A DNA stretch of 64,000 bases from an uncultured Aquimarina sp. (GCA_947496705.1 CANMDW010000008.1:62001-126000), one strand, 5' to 3'. Numbered from the stretch's first letter, positions 43,840 to 52,790 are shown. Translations and numbers: made by a program. The notes: a model not told the origin generated them from the letters alone.

Positions 43840-44076
43840 GTTTTTAGTTCTTTCCCATTTGCACAAGTATCTAATAAATATATTATACATCAAACGCTTA
43901 GTAGCTTTACAGAAGAATTGCCTTCTGTAAAATTTATACGAATCCACATATCTTATACTATCTCGATTGATAAAGTAGAAACAGTAGAAGATGACAGTAT
44001 TGAAATAGAAGATATACGATATCCTATCGGTAGAAGCTATATAAACGAAGTGAAAAGGACTATTATTAAGGGTTAA
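43840..44076 (+). pseudogene. LytTR DNA-binding domain relic
   Basis: The plus-strand frame ending at TAA 44074-44076 reads SNKYIIHQTLSSFTEELPS, then VKFIRIHISYTISIDKVETV and IRYPIGRSYINEVKRTI. This is the typical order of a LytTR domain (FIRIHRSYIV and IPIGRSY). Stops at about 43831-43836 cut off the receiver part. A truncated response regulator. Confidence 0.75.
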
Positions 44077-44300
44077 ATTTTAATAAAAGATATCACAATT
44101 AAATATATGCTTTAATAAACTTTGAATTTGAATGATACTGATTAATGTTGTAAAACCCTCGTAAAAGTTGAAATTCGGTAAACTGGTACGTAATTAGGTG
44201 CGTAAATTAAAAAATGCTACCCAATTTATTACCTATCAACTACTTACATGTATTCAGATAGTTCCTTTTTCTCCGCTAAGAATTTATCAAATTCTATTAA

Positions 44301-44334
44301 AAGCCTGTAAACATAATGTTTACAGGCTTTTTTA
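44301..44334 (+). terminator. Strong intrinsic terminator
   Basis: A 13-bp perfect stem, AAGCCTGTAAACA (44301-44313) against 44317-44329, with a three-base loop and seven Ts at 44328-44334. Confidence 0.85.
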
Positions 44335-44372
44335 ATTTTATCAATTGCTAAATAATGGCAAAATACTCAAAG

Positions 44373-44437
44373 AAAAAGGGGCTAATTCGGGGTCGCTTTG
44401 ACACCCCTACAACTGACCCCCAAATTAGCCCCTTTTT
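44373..44437. repeat. Long near-perfect inverted repeat
   Basis: The 22-base left arm (44373-44394, AAAAAGGGGCTAATTCGG start) pairs with the 23-base right arm (44415-44437) with one inserted base, around about 20 bases. It is G/C-rich in an AT-rich context. It could be a terminator-like RNA hairpin or the remains of a small mobile element. Confidence 0.6.
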
Positions 44438-44455
44438 AACTATGTTTTAACTTTT

Positions 44456-44782
44456 ATGAAAGAGTTTAGGCAGATTTTTGGTGTTTCTATATGGTTACGT
44501 CTTGACCATGATAAAAAATTAGAATCTGGGGTTTATAATTATTCATCTTCTGAAAACACTTTGGGCATCATAAACAACTCGGAGGTTTTTTATGATTTCA
44601 GCTTCTCGGATAGTTGCTTTGGCTCGAGCGAAACTACCTTGAAAATAGTAGATGGGACTTTAAAAGTTGAAAAGGAAACCCATGGTTATGTAATCTCATA
44701 TAAGCTAACCTCAGAGGATGGAGTAAAAATTGAAGGCACCTATTATGGAGAGTTAACTCAACGTACTATACCTCAATGGTAA
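44456..44782 (+). CDS. Hypothetical 108-aa protein
   Basis: No signal peptide or membrane segment. The sequence shows alternating polar/hydrophobic strands (SGVYNYSSSENTLGIINNSE, DGTLKVEKETHGYVISYKL, KIEGTYYGEL), like a small beta barrel or a C-terminal beta domain of a lipoprotein. The start directly follows a large hairpin and the first codons look atypical, so it may be a truncated C-terminal half. No family recognised. Confidence 0.45.
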   Translation: MKEFRQIFGVSIWLRLDHDKKLESGVYNYSSSENTLGIINNSEVFYDFSFSDSCFGSSETTLKIVDGTLKVEKETHGYVISYKLTSEDGVKIEGTYYGELTQRTIPQW

Positions 44783-44901
44783 TCAATTTTTGTGACCGAA
44801 TATACATAATGTAGTTTAATTTGCTATCGAAATTGAATTGAGAACTATCACTACGGGTTTTAATGGTATCAGCAAAAAAAATTAATTAAATCACATTCAT
44901 C

Positions 44902-45492
44902 ATGAAAAAAATCTTATTTATTGCACTTCTTTTAGGTTCTGTTTTAACAGTAAAATCTCAAGAAACACAAGTAAACAAATCGCAGAATTCAAATGTAGAA
45001 AAATCAATTTTCGGAATCCAGACAGGATTTGCAGGAGTATGGATACACAATGAACTAAAATTATCTAATCAAATAGTTTTGAGAACCGAATTAGGTTTGG
45101 ATGCTTATGAGAATGATGACTTTTATCCAGACACAGGTTTTTTATTTTCAACAATATTGACCCTTGAACCTAGATGGTATTATAATTTGAACAAACGAGT
45201 AAGCCAATCAAAATCAATTGATGGTAACAGTGGAAACTTCTTTTCTTTAAAATCAAGCCTTCGCCTTGAAGATTTACTTATTGAGTTTGGAGATGATGAA
45301 AATGTCGAAATGGTAAACAATCTCTCTATTGTACCTACTTGAGGAATGAGAAGAAATCTTGGAAAGCATTTTAATTATGAAGCAGGTTTAGGAGTGGGAT
45401 ATATCCACTTTTTTGCAAAAGACTCTGGTTTCACCGAGGATAAGGGGGAATTGGCAATCAACCTTCACTTAAGAATCGGTTATAAATTCTGA
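44902..45492 (+). pseudogene. Outer-membrane beta-barrel protein with an in-frame TGA
   Basis: The signal peptide ILFIALLLGSVLTVKSQ is followed by barrel-like strands (FGIQTGFAGVWIHNELKL, ILTLEPRWYYNLNKR). TGA at 45340-45342 interrupts codon 147. The same frame continues GMRRNLGKHFNYEAGLGVGY to NLHLRIGYKF and TGA 45490-45492, with the aromatic last residue of an outer-membrane protein. The expected residue at the stop is Trp (TGG to TGA). Likely a point nonsense mutation. Confidence 0.75.
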
Positions 45493-45622
45493 TTGATTTA
45501 AAAGTATAAGTAAAATAAGACTGTGACCAGTTAGTGTATCATGAAAAAGTCCTTATGTCTAATTTTTATGAAGGTGTTTTTTATCTTTGTAAGATGAATT
45601 GACTAGAGTTGGATAAAGAAAA

Positions 45623-46198
45623 ATGCTATTACAATTTTTAGAACATATTAGAAAGTTTACTGAATTCGAGAAAGAGGACTTTGAGAGAATTCAAGATTAT
45701 TTTGACATTCAGATGTATGGCAAAAAAGACATGATTCTATCTGCTGGCTCTAAATGTAATTTCAATTATTTTGTGTTGGAAGGGTGCCTTCATATGTTCT
45801 TTACAGGTGAAAATGGAATACAGCGAACAGTTCAGTTTGCTATCGAGAACTGGTGGATGACCGACAATTTAGCTTACCAGAAAGGTAAGGTCACAGATTT
45901 CACAATTCAAGCCGTGGAAAACACGACGCTCTTGAAAATTAGTCGTGAGAATCAAGAAGAGTTATTAAGTGAATTCCCCGCTTTAGAAAAGTATTTCAGA
46001 AAAATATATGAGATTTCATACGGTGCTTCCTTAATGAAGATGAAATACGTATTTGATTATTCAAAAAAAGAAATTTATTACCATTTTACAGAAAGCTTTC
46101 CCCAATTTGCACAACGCGTTCCTCAATATCTAATAGCTTCATTTTTAGGGCTTACCCCAGAATACGTAAGCGAAATAAGAGCTAAAAATCGTTCTTAA
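45623..46198 (+). CDS. Crp/Fnr-family transcriptional regulator (short Bacteroidota type)
   Basis: The 191-residue protein has an N-terminal cNMP-binding barrel (about 25-115, ILSAGSKCNFNYFVLEGCLH) and a C-terminal helix-turn-helix (about 145-190, FAQRVPQYLIASFLGLTPEY then VSEIRAKN). Effector residues of true cAMP sites are not conserved. It lies upstream of an AhpD-like gene with its own -7 box, so local control is likely. It differs from the receiver-Crp hybrid at 5702: no receiver and a different recognition helix. Confidence 0.88.
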   Translation: MLLQFLEHIRKFTEFEKEDFERIQDYFDIQMYGKKDMILSAGSKCNFNYFVLEGCLHMFFTGENGIQRTVQFAIENWWMTDNLAYQKGKVTDFTIQAVENTTLLKISRENQEELLSEFPALEKYFRKIYEISYGASLMKMKYVFDYSKKEIYYHFTESFPQFAQRVPQYLIASFLGLTPEYVSEIRAKNRS

Positions 46199-46230
46199 AC
46201 CAGTTTAAGTTTTTTGGTTTGGCCATTAAA

Positions 46231-46238
46231 TAGTTTTG
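46231..46238 (+). promoter_or_regulatory. -7 box for the AhpD-like gene
   Basis: TAGTTTTG matches TAnnTTTG exactly and ends 22 bases before the ATG at 46260. No TGAC-N4-GTCA operator is centred 36.5 bp upstream, so this promoter is outside the regulon. Confidence 0.5.
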
Positions 46239-46259
46239 TTCCAAACAAAATTATTATCA

Positions 46260-46694
46260 ATGGAAAGAATACAGATTGATGTTGCTGAACCAGCAGCTTA
46301 TGAAGCAATGTTTGCGTTGGAAGGCTATCTAGCCAAATCCAAGCTGAGTACTACCCAAAAAAATTTAATCAAAATCAGGACTTCCCAAATCAACGGGTGT
46401 GCATTTTGTATCGATATGCATATTAAAGAGGCCGTAAAAGAGGGTGAGAATCCGAGACGTATCTATGTATTGGACGGTTGGAGAAAGACAGATTTGTTCT
46501 CTGATGAAGAGGTTGTCATTTTAAAAATGACCGAAGAACTAACGGTCTTAAATGAAAACGGCTTGACCGATGCAACGTACCAAGAAGCAATTCACCATTT
46601 CGACGAACAGACTTTTTCTCAAATAGTTATGATGATTGTGACTATAAATGCTTGGAATAGGATAGCTATTAGTACTCATAAGCCATTGCCTTAA
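46260..46694 (+). CDS. Carboxymuconolactone decarboxylase / AhpD-like protein
   Basis: I use the ATG at 46260 (144 residues, MERIQIDVAEPAAYEAMFAL). The all-helical fold has the CxxC redox motif in INGCAFCIDMHIKEAVKEGE, as in AhpD-like peroxidase partners. The His pair around it fits the proton-relay site. It is 61 bp after a Crp/Fnr gene, a common pairing. A role in peroxide or thiol stress is likely. Confidence 0.9.
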   Translation: MERIQIDVAEPAAYEAMFALEGYLAKSKLSTTQKNLIKIRTSQINGCAFCIDMHIKEAVKEGENPRRIYVLDGWRKTDLFSDEEVVILKMTEELTVLNENGLTDATYQEAIHHFDEQTFSQIVMMIVTINAWNRIAISTHKPLP

Positions 46695-46813
46695 ACCTGG
46701 CGCAAAGACTATTTAAGCCACTTGCTGAATTATTTGAGATCCAAGACAAACAGATAATCTTTGCGCAATTTTTCTAGAAGTTTCGATTAAGTTCAAAATC
46801 AACAGTAATATTC

Positions 46814-47380
46814 ATGAAAACATTATTAATCAATGGCCACGAAAAGGTGAGTCATGCAAAAGGTGAGCTCAACAATGCTTTTTTTAAAGTCGCAAAAAAT
46901 ACTTTGACAGAACTGCATCATGAAATCAGAAGTGTAGTTGTAGATGAAGGTTATGATATAGAAGAAGTAGTCGCTAATATCTTATGGGCAGATGTAATCA
47001 TTTACCAAACACCTGTTTTTTGGTTTTACATTCCTGAGAAATTCAAAGGTTTTGTTGATAAAATCTTTAGTGCTGGTCGAATAAGGTTCTTCATGCCCGA
47101 ATCTGAGACCATGGAGTACGGAACCCGTGGAAATTTAACAAATAAAAGTTATATGTTGATCACAACATGGAATACCCCTAAAAGTGTCTTCGATAATAAC
47201 AAGACTTTTTTGATGAAAAATAAAAGTGTGGACGATGTGTTTTTACCATTCCATCTGTCAAATCGATATTTTGGTATGAAGCAACTCCCTTCTTTTGGAA
47301 CTTTCGATATTTATCACAATCCTACTATTTCTGAAGATTTAAAAAAGTATGAAGAACATCTAATAAAATATTTAGGATAA
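46814..47380 (+). CDS. NAD(P)H quinone oxidoreductase, MdaB-type flavodoxin fold
   Basis: The 188-residue protein shows LLINGHEKVSHAKGELNNAF, then VIIYQTPVFWFYIPEKFKGFVDKI and a GRI segment, typical of MdaB/YhdH-type flavin quinone reductases. It probably binds FMN or FAD and reduces quinones by two electrons, avoiding semiquinone radicals. It lies between the AhpD-like and HD genes in the same orientation; gaps of 119 and 19 bp suggest a loose operon. Confidence 0.87.
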   Translation: MKTLLINGHEKVSHAKGELNNAFFKVAKNTLTELHHEIRSVVVDEGYDIEEVVANILWADVIIYQTPVFWFYIPEKFKGFVDKIFSAGRIRFFMPESETMEYGTRGNLTNKSYMLITTWNTPKSVFDNNKTFLMKNKSVDDVFLPFHLSNRYFGMKQLPSFGTFDIYHNPTISEDLKKYEEHLIKYLG

Positions 47381-47399
47381 TTTAATCAATCAGCAATTT

Positions 47400-48104
47400 A
47401 TGGACATTATTATTCCTGAAAATGGTATTCTATCAAAAAGTCAAGTAAGCACTTTTAAACGAATGCTGATAAGAGCCCAGCTTCAAGAAAATTTTAATAA
47501 AGTATTAAAAAAACTGGGTATAAAGATTTACAGGAACTTTGGTATTGAGAATATTAGAATACCAGATTCTAAAATTTCAAAAATGGCAGTGGAGCGTGTT
47601 AAAGATGAATCAAGTGAGATTCTTTTTAATCATTGTTTTAGGTCTTTTTTTTGGAGTACAGGTTTTTCACTATCTGAAAGTTTAAATGTAGATGAAGAGC
47701 TGCTATTCGTGTCATCGATATTGCATGATATAGGCTTAACGGAAAATCATAATCATGTCTGTAGTTCACAATGTTTTGCAAACTATGGCGCAGTAAATGC
47801 TGAAGAGTTTTTACGTCAAAATGAATTTGATAATCAACGTGCCAAACAAGTGCGAAATGCTATTGCTTTGCATTTAAATCCGTTAGTGGATAAAAGTATC
47901 CATGGTAATGAAGCATATTGTCTCTCAAAAGGTGTAATTATGGATGTGATAGGTGCAAACTCATTTCAAGTTAATAAAGATTTCGTACAGGATGTGAATA
48001 GAAAGTACAACAGAAAAAATTTCATCAAAGAAATTATGAGGGATTTTATGATAAAGTCCATTTCTTATGCAAACTACCTTAACATCAGGTTTTATAAGCT
48101 TTAA
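47400..48104 (+). CDS. HD-domain hydrolase
   Basis: The 234-residue protein contains HCFRSFFWSTGFSLSESLNV and then FVSSILHDIGLTENHNHVCS, the first and second HD metal motifs, plus ALHLNP for the third. It resembles cyanamide-hydratase-like HD proteins. Substrate unknown. Its last 18 codons overlap, in antisense, a stretch that reads as ketopantoate-reductase-like sequence on the other strand. The native C-terminus may have been altered by the rearrangement. Confidence 0.8.
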   Translation: MDIIIPENGILSKSQVSTFKRMLIRAQLQENFNKVLKKLGIKIYRNFGIENIRIPDSKISKMAVERVKDESSEILFNHCFRSFFWSTGFSLSESLNVDEELLFVSSILHDIGLTENHNHVCSSQCFANYGAVNAEEFLRQNEFDNQRAKQVRNAIALHLNPLVDKSIHGNEAYCLSKGVIMDVIGANSFQVNKDFVQDVNRKYNRKNFIKEIMRDFMIKSISYANYLNIRFYKL

Positions 48105-48365
48105 AAACCAGTCAGTAGCATTTTTAAAATGATATTCCTTTAGACATATTATCAACCAATCTAGTTTCTCATTATGATTAATCTTGTTTATTTCATCAGT
48201 TTTGATGTGGTATTCATGCCTTTCAGAAAGTACTCTGATATTATCTTTTGGAGTTCTGCTGTAGTATGAGAGTGTGAGTAATTCGTTCTTTTTCAATAGG
48301 CAGGAGATAACACTTCCTATAGCTCCCATACCGAGTATTCCTATTTTTATTGACTTATTGCTCAT
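48050..48365 (-). pseudogene. Ketopantoate reductase (PanE/ApbA)-like N-terminal fragment
   Basis: From the ATG at 48365 the sequence IKIGILGMGAIGSVISCLLK has the Rossmann GxGAxG motif, followed by DWLIICLKEYHFKNA and VKVVCIRNGLYHKIP. This matches the NADPH-binding half of PanE-like reductases. Homology fades near 48050 and the frame then runs on antisense to the HD gene, so at least half the protein is missing. The 3' end converges on the HD gene. Confidence 0.7.
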
Positions 48366-48378
48366 TTCATAGTATGGT

Positions 48379-48915
48379 TTAACTTAATCTTCCATAATAA
48401 ATCAAATCTATAATTTCACCAGATGTGGTTTTATAATCCATTCTAATTACGCCTTCTTTTTCAAAACCACACTTTTCGGCAATAACCTGTGCGGCCTTGT
48501 TTGATTGGTGTGTCCTCAGGAATATTTTTTTAAATTCAAATTCGCTAAAACAATAATCGACAAAATGTTTCATTGATTTTGAGGTAATTCCTTTACCTGC
48601 AAAATTTTTATCAGTATAACATCCGATTTCTGTTTTGGGAATTGACCAATCCACATTTTTAAGGTCGAAAAATGCAATGAAATAGTTTGTGTCATTATCA
48701 ACTAATACGAAAGGGAAATATTCTCTTGCGCTTCTTTTTTTTATCATTTCAGCCAAGAAAACCCTGGTTTCATTTATATCTTTAGTTCTCGACGTGGTGC
48801 CAGTAAAAAAATCTTCAAGTCGTTTTCTGTTTCTGTTAACCAAGTCAAAATAGGAATCAATGTCACTATTTTCTAAAGGACGTATAGTATAATTTTCAAA
48901 TTTTATTTCATTCAT
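48379..48915 (-). CDS. GNAT acetyltransferase, RimJ/RimL type
   Basis: From ATG 48915 (178 residues, MNEIKFENYTIRPLENSDID) the protein has the RimL-like beta strands, TEIGCYTDKNFAGKGITSKS (acetyl-CoA loop) and TNKAAQVIAEKCGFEKEGVI-type SNKAAQVIAEKCGFEKEG. It probably acetylates N-termini or small amines. The start overlaps the DJ-1 gene end (48908-48915), giving translational coupling; an upstream in-frame ATG at 48957 lies inside that gene and is less likely. Confidence 0.88.
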   Translation of the reverse strand: MNEIKFENYTIRPLENSDIDSYFDLVNRNRKRLEDFFTGTTSRTKDINETRVFLAEMIKKRSAREYFPFVLVDNDTNYFIAFFDLKNVDWSIPKTEIGCYTDKNFAGKGITSKSMKHFVDYCFSEFEFKKIFLRTHQSNKAAQVIAEKCGFEKEGVIRMDYKTTSGEIIDLIYYGRLS

Positions 48916-49651
48916 TTTTCCAGTTTTGAAGACGGTCAAGATATAAATAAGATTCAACGAACTCTCTATGTTCTTTTGAAGTCATCTTTTCTACTAAGTT
49001 CAAAGCTGAGATATAACTTGCCAAGTTGCCATTAGAAGAGCTGAATTTACCGTCTTCTACATATGTAATTGAAGAATCATCTTGAACAATTAGGTCTGGG
49101 TAATCTACTTGAAGTTGCTTGCCGCCACCTATGTAGGTAACAATTTTTTTACCTTTAGCTATACCGGAAACACCCACTAATTTGGCTCCTGCGCAATTGC
49201 TGACCGTATACTTGGTCTCCTTGTTTTTGTCTTGTATAAAGCCTATCAACTTCTCATTTCTAACTTGAGAGTACATATCATAAGCGCTAGGTATAAAAAG
49301 GGCTTCTAATTCCGGGCATTCTTCAAAAGTATAGTCTGCAACTAAGGTTAAACCTTCTTCGGCAACTATAGGGTTTTTATGTTCTGCTACCGTAACAACG
49401 TTAAAAAGTTGTTTCTTATCTTTTGTCGGTTTAGAAAAAACGTCAGCTGTTGCCGTTACTTCTGTAATTAACACTCCATCATAAATTAAGAGTCCAATTG
49501 TTGGTAAGTCTTTTTTGAAAGGCTTTATATGTTTTGCAATTGACACGACTTCGACTTTATTCTGGGTTATTGATTTTTCATTGGATTTTTCTGAATTACA
49601 ACTTGAAGACAAGATTGTGATGAGAATTAATGCAGTTGTTATTGTTTTCAT
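48908..49651 (-). CDS. DJ-1/PfpI-family lipoprotein
   Basis: The 247-residue protein has a lipoprotein signal (LILITILSSSCNSEKS). The DJ-1 fold is shown by PTIGLLIYDGVLITEV, and the nucleophile elbow Cys by VSNCAGAKLVG. It resembles GlxA-like amidotransferase domains but is exported. It may be a glyoxalase or amidase; substrate not known. Operon with the GNAT gene. Confidence 0.82.
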   Translation of the reverse strand: MKTITTALILITILSSSCNSEKSNEKSITQNKVEVVSIAKHIKPFKKDLPTIGLLIYDGVLITEVTATADVFSKPTKDKKQLFNVVTVAEHKNPIVAEEGLTLVADYTFEECPELEALFIPSAYDMYSQVRNEKLIGFIQDKNKETKYTVSNCAGAKLVGVSGIAKGKKIVTYIGGGKQLQVDYPDLIVQDDSSITYVEDGKFSSSNGNLASYISALNLVEKMTSKEHREFVESYLYLDRLQNWKNE

Positions 49652-49841
49652 GATTTTAATATTTAATATTCTGTAAATTTATTGCTCAAACTTAGGGAAA
49701 GACTTAAACTGGTTTAAGAAAAGAGGACGCTTTCATTGAATGAAAAAGGCTTCATATACATTCATTTATATAATAGACATCACATTGAATCTATAGTCAA
49801 TAAGTAAGAAATGTTTTTAGGCAAGCCAGTGTGAAAGATTG

Positions 49842-50315
49842 TTACTTTAAACGAGATTTGAATCTTTCTACGATGACAAAAAAATACACCCAGGCGATGA
49901 AAAAAACTTGTAATGGTATTCGAAACCATAAGTAATTTAAACTAGGTCCATCAAGCATACCAGTTCGGTAATTCACATTTTCAGTTGCAGCTTTTATATT
50001 ACCTGGGACTATGAGAATAAGGAAAACTATGATTAGCCACCCCGAATAAGTCTTGTATTTGGGAATAAGCAAACCTAGAGCAAAAAAAGCTTCAAGAAAC
50101 CCTGTTATTAACACGAAACTTTCTTTAAACGGAATAAAGTTGGGAATCATTGCTGTCATCCCTTCGATAAAGACAAAATGCCCAATTGCAGTAAATAATA
50201 ACATTACAGCCATGGCTATTCTTCCCGATAACCGATAATCGATTCGCTTTTTAAGGAGCCTAAAAATAATAATACAAATAATGAAGGATGTAATTAAAAC
50301 AAGTAATGGTTTCAT
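49842..50315 (-). CDS. DoxX-like membrane protein
   Basis: The 157 residues form four transmembrane helices. GRIAMAVMLLFTAIGHFVFI and LITGFLEAFFALGLLIPKY match the DoxX/DoxD-like pattern. Role unknown in this lineage. Single gene with 190 bp upstream of the DJ-1 operon and 230 bp after the next gene. Confidence 0.78.
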   Translation of the reverse strand: MKPLLVLITSFIICIIIFRLLKKRIDYRLSGRIAMAVMLLFTAIGHFVFIEGMTAMIPNFIPFKESFVLITGFLEAFFALGLLIPKYKTYSGWLIIVFLILIVPGNIKAATENVNYRTGMLDGPSLNYLWFRIPLQVFFIAWVYFFVIVERFKSRLK

Positions 50316-50545
50316 AAACGTCGCTTTTATGGTAAAGTAAATCTAGATTTTGTCTTTAAAAAAAATTTTGAACATCCCTCATCTATAGAACAGTTCTCAT
50401 TTTAAATTATTTACGGTTCAAAACTTCACGAATCTCTATACTTCCACCTATTTTAAAAATAGGATTCTTTTTAGCTATTTCAACATTCAGTTTTGAACTA
50501 GGGCTTTAATTAAACTAAGGTGTGAACACATTACTTAACAACAAG

Positions 50546-51076
50546 CTATTCCTTTAAAAAACCTTTTGCAATTTCATCAACGATATCATGGTTTATGTTC
50601 CATTTGTGATAAACCTCAAGAGCCCATTTTTCTATCCAATCTTTACATTCTTTTTCATTAGTTAACTTTTTTAGAATATCGGTTGAAGTAATAGTTCCTC
50701 TTTCAAATACTTTTGGAAAATTTAGGTATTCATTTTTTTTGTGAACTTTATATGTATTTAAATAATTACTCAACTTGGGAGATAAACTATAAGTCCATTT
50801 AGTGTTATATCTAAAAATCAAATGTAACCTTGAAAGGTGAAAATGGTTACTCCATCTACCATGAATTTCTGGATGTTGTAATGTGTGAGCATCAACAATC
50901 AAAAATCGATATATATGATTTTCTACATTAGAAAAGTCAATATTTTGAAATCCAAGATTAAAAATTTCTAAACATTCGTGAATACCTCTTTTTGTATTAG
51001 CACCACAGAATTGACACTTTCCTACGTCCATAAGTGTAATTCCACTCTTTTTTGCTAAATCAAAATAATCTTGCAT
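50546..51076 (-). CDS. DUF5946-like hypothetical protein
   Basis: The 176-residue protein has a CQFCGANTKRGIHECLEIF zinc-ribbon-like start. VDAHTLQHPEIHGRWSNHFH then LSRLHLIF follows. The spacing of CxxCG, a His and the DAxxLQHP motif resembles DUF5946. Molecular function is not known. The last 40 residues are helical (DWIEKWALEVYHKWN). Confidence 0.65.
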   Translation of the reverse strand: MQDYFDLAKKSGITLMDVGKCQFCGANTKRGIHECLEIFNLGFQNIDFSNVENHIYRFLIVDAHTLQHPEIHGRWSNHFHLSRLHLIFRYNTKWTYSLSPKLSNYLNTYKVHKKNEYLNFPKVFERGTITSTDILKKLTNEKECKDWIEKWALEVYHKWNINHDIVDEIAKGFLKE

Positions 51077-51207
51077 TGCCTTTCGATTGTTACTAATAAC
51101 AAATTAAATAATTTAACTGATTATGACACCTATTCTTTTCAAATAAATTTCATCGAACATTTCAAATCTGACGTTCTATTTTTAACTTCATTTTAAATTC
51201 ATAAAAA

Positions 51208-51366
51208 CTGCTATTAAAACAAGGTGAGTTTATCACCTTTGCAGATGGGAAGGATAAAAAAGTACAGATTAAGTTGCTAAAAATTGAAAAATATCTTCCA
51301 GTAAGAAAGAAACAATTTTCACAAGCTGAATTGCAAGAAAATTTTGAGAAATATATGAGGAAGTAA
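51208..51366 (+). pseudogene. C-terminal relic, homologous to the relic at 40931
   Basis: The frame to TAA 51364-51366 reads LKQGEFITFADGKDKKVQIK and LLKIEKYLPVRKKQFSQAEL. It shares KQGEF.TF.DG.D.KVQ...KIEK.LP with the relic at 40931. The surrounding 490 bp (51077-51569) holds no other gene that I see. Confidence 0.5.
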
Positions 51367-51569
51367 AATCTCTGTTTAAAAGATAAAATTAGATTAATAG
51401 GTAGATTAGAAATTGTAAGCTATTTTGTGTTCAGTTCTTTCATTTTAAATTGTTTATAGATTTATCCATTTATCAACTCTAAGTAATATTTAATAGAGTT
51501 GTTTTTCTTTTTTTAAGCACAAACCTTTTGAAAAACTTTTATTAGCTATGTGTATAGCATATTGTTATG

Positions 51570-52226
51570 CTATTTTTTACTATTGATTATGTTTGGTAAA
51601 TCGAGACAATTATCAACAATATAACTAGCTTTTTCTCCTTGGAGCTCGTCTAAACTACCATGTCCATAAGTCACACCTATTGACTTAATGGAATTCTTTC
51701 TTGCTCCAATTATATCAAATTTTCTATCACCAATCATAATAGTTTCATTTCGGATAAGGTTATAGGTGTTAATTACGAAATGAACTATTTCTTCCTTATC
51801 TTTTCTTGAATTACTAAGGTTACTACCAACAACACCTTCAAAAAGATTAATTATTTTAAAATGTTCTAGTATTTTTTCTGCATAAATGGTTGGTTTTGAA
51901 GTAGCTATAAAAAGTTTGTAATCTTCGTTTTTCAATTGCTTTAATACGTTCGTAATTTCTGGGTATAACGTATTTTGATAAATTCCTTTTTCAGAAAAGT
52001 ATTCACGATAGTAATTGACTGCTTTTGCTGCATTTTCTTTATTTAACCCATAATGAATTTCAAACGAGTCAATTAATGGAGGGCCAATGAAGGCTTTTAG
52101 CTCCTCCTTGTTACTAGCTCTAATATCCATTTTATCTAATGCAAAAAGTATTGAATTAATTATTCCTACTTCAGGCTCAATGATTGTACCGTCAAGGTCA
52201 AAAAGTATGTTTTTAATTTGGTTCAT
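51570..52226 (-). CDS. HAD-superfamily phosphatase, phosphoglycolate-phosphatase-like
   Basis: From ATG 52226 (MNQIKNILFDLDGTI, preceded by an A-rich stretch) the 218 residues contain the HAD motifs: FDLDGTIIEPEVG, LFIATSKPTIYAE and the late MIGDRKFDIIGARKNSI. It is a small soluble phosphatase of the Gph/PpaX group; substrate not determined. A longer frame from 52283 adds 19 residues with no conserved content. Confidence 0.9.
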   Translation of the reverse strand: MNQIKNILFDLDGTIIEPEVGIINSILFALDKMDIRASNKEELKAFIGPPLIDSFEIHYGLNKENAAKAVNYYREYFSEKGIYQNTLYPEITNVLKQLKNEDYKLFIATSKPTIYAEKILEHFKIINLFEGVVGSNLSNSRKDKEEIVHFVINTYNLIRNETIMIGDRKFDIIGARKNSIKSIGVTYGHGSLDELQGEKASYIVDNCLDLPNIINSKK

Positions 52227-52790
52227 TTTAATTGAGTATAATGTTTTACACCAACTATTCTGTTTATACAATGTGGCGAACAATTTTCAATTCCATATTC
52301 CATTGGATTTTGTTAGAATGATTGGAATAACATCACGAGAATTGTGTGTTCATGTTGGGTTACATACCCTCCTTTATTTCCTATGAGAGTCCATCCGTCC
52401 TTATCTTCAATACTTTAGTTGATATTCCAACTTTTGCATATTCTCTCATCATTTTTAGTGTAGTTCCAACAATTTCACCAATTTTTTTCATTTCCGATTA
52501 GTTCCGATTCTTTTGCTATTGACATTTTATTTTTTCATCATTGGTTACAATGTATAGTATATAGTAAGTAGGACAGTAGAAAGAAGTGAGCTTTCAAGTT
52601 TGTGCCAAGTCAAAACATTATGTTTTAATTTCAATTTATCCCAACGGGTCTCTTCTCGCATCATTCCATCATCATTGCTTTCATTAGTATTGTATAATGA
52701 TTACTACCAGTCGTTTCCATAAATCCATTTTTCTGATAATACATAGAAATCGATATCAGGAACAAACAGATGTAAGCTGTGTTTTGAAAT
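52227..52790. other. Intergenic stretch with a GNAT C-terminal relic
   Basis: No intact gene. At 52661-52744 on the minus strand, MYYQKNGFMETTGSNHYTIL followed by MKAMMME and a stop resembles the end of a GNAT acetyltransferase (YQKNGF... NHYTILM). The rest appears non-coding. Confidence 0.5.

Noticed and set aside
43663..43947. A 94-residue minus-strand protein
   Set aside because: It overlaps the LytTR relic on the other strand and has no coherent domain; composition is atypical.
44355..44450. A 31-codon plus-strand frame across the inverted repeat
   Set aside because: It is fully explained by the hairpin sequence and has no independent support.
19943..45342. Reassignment of TGA to tryptophan
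   Set aside because: Many intact genes in the window end in TGA, so normal code use is clear.
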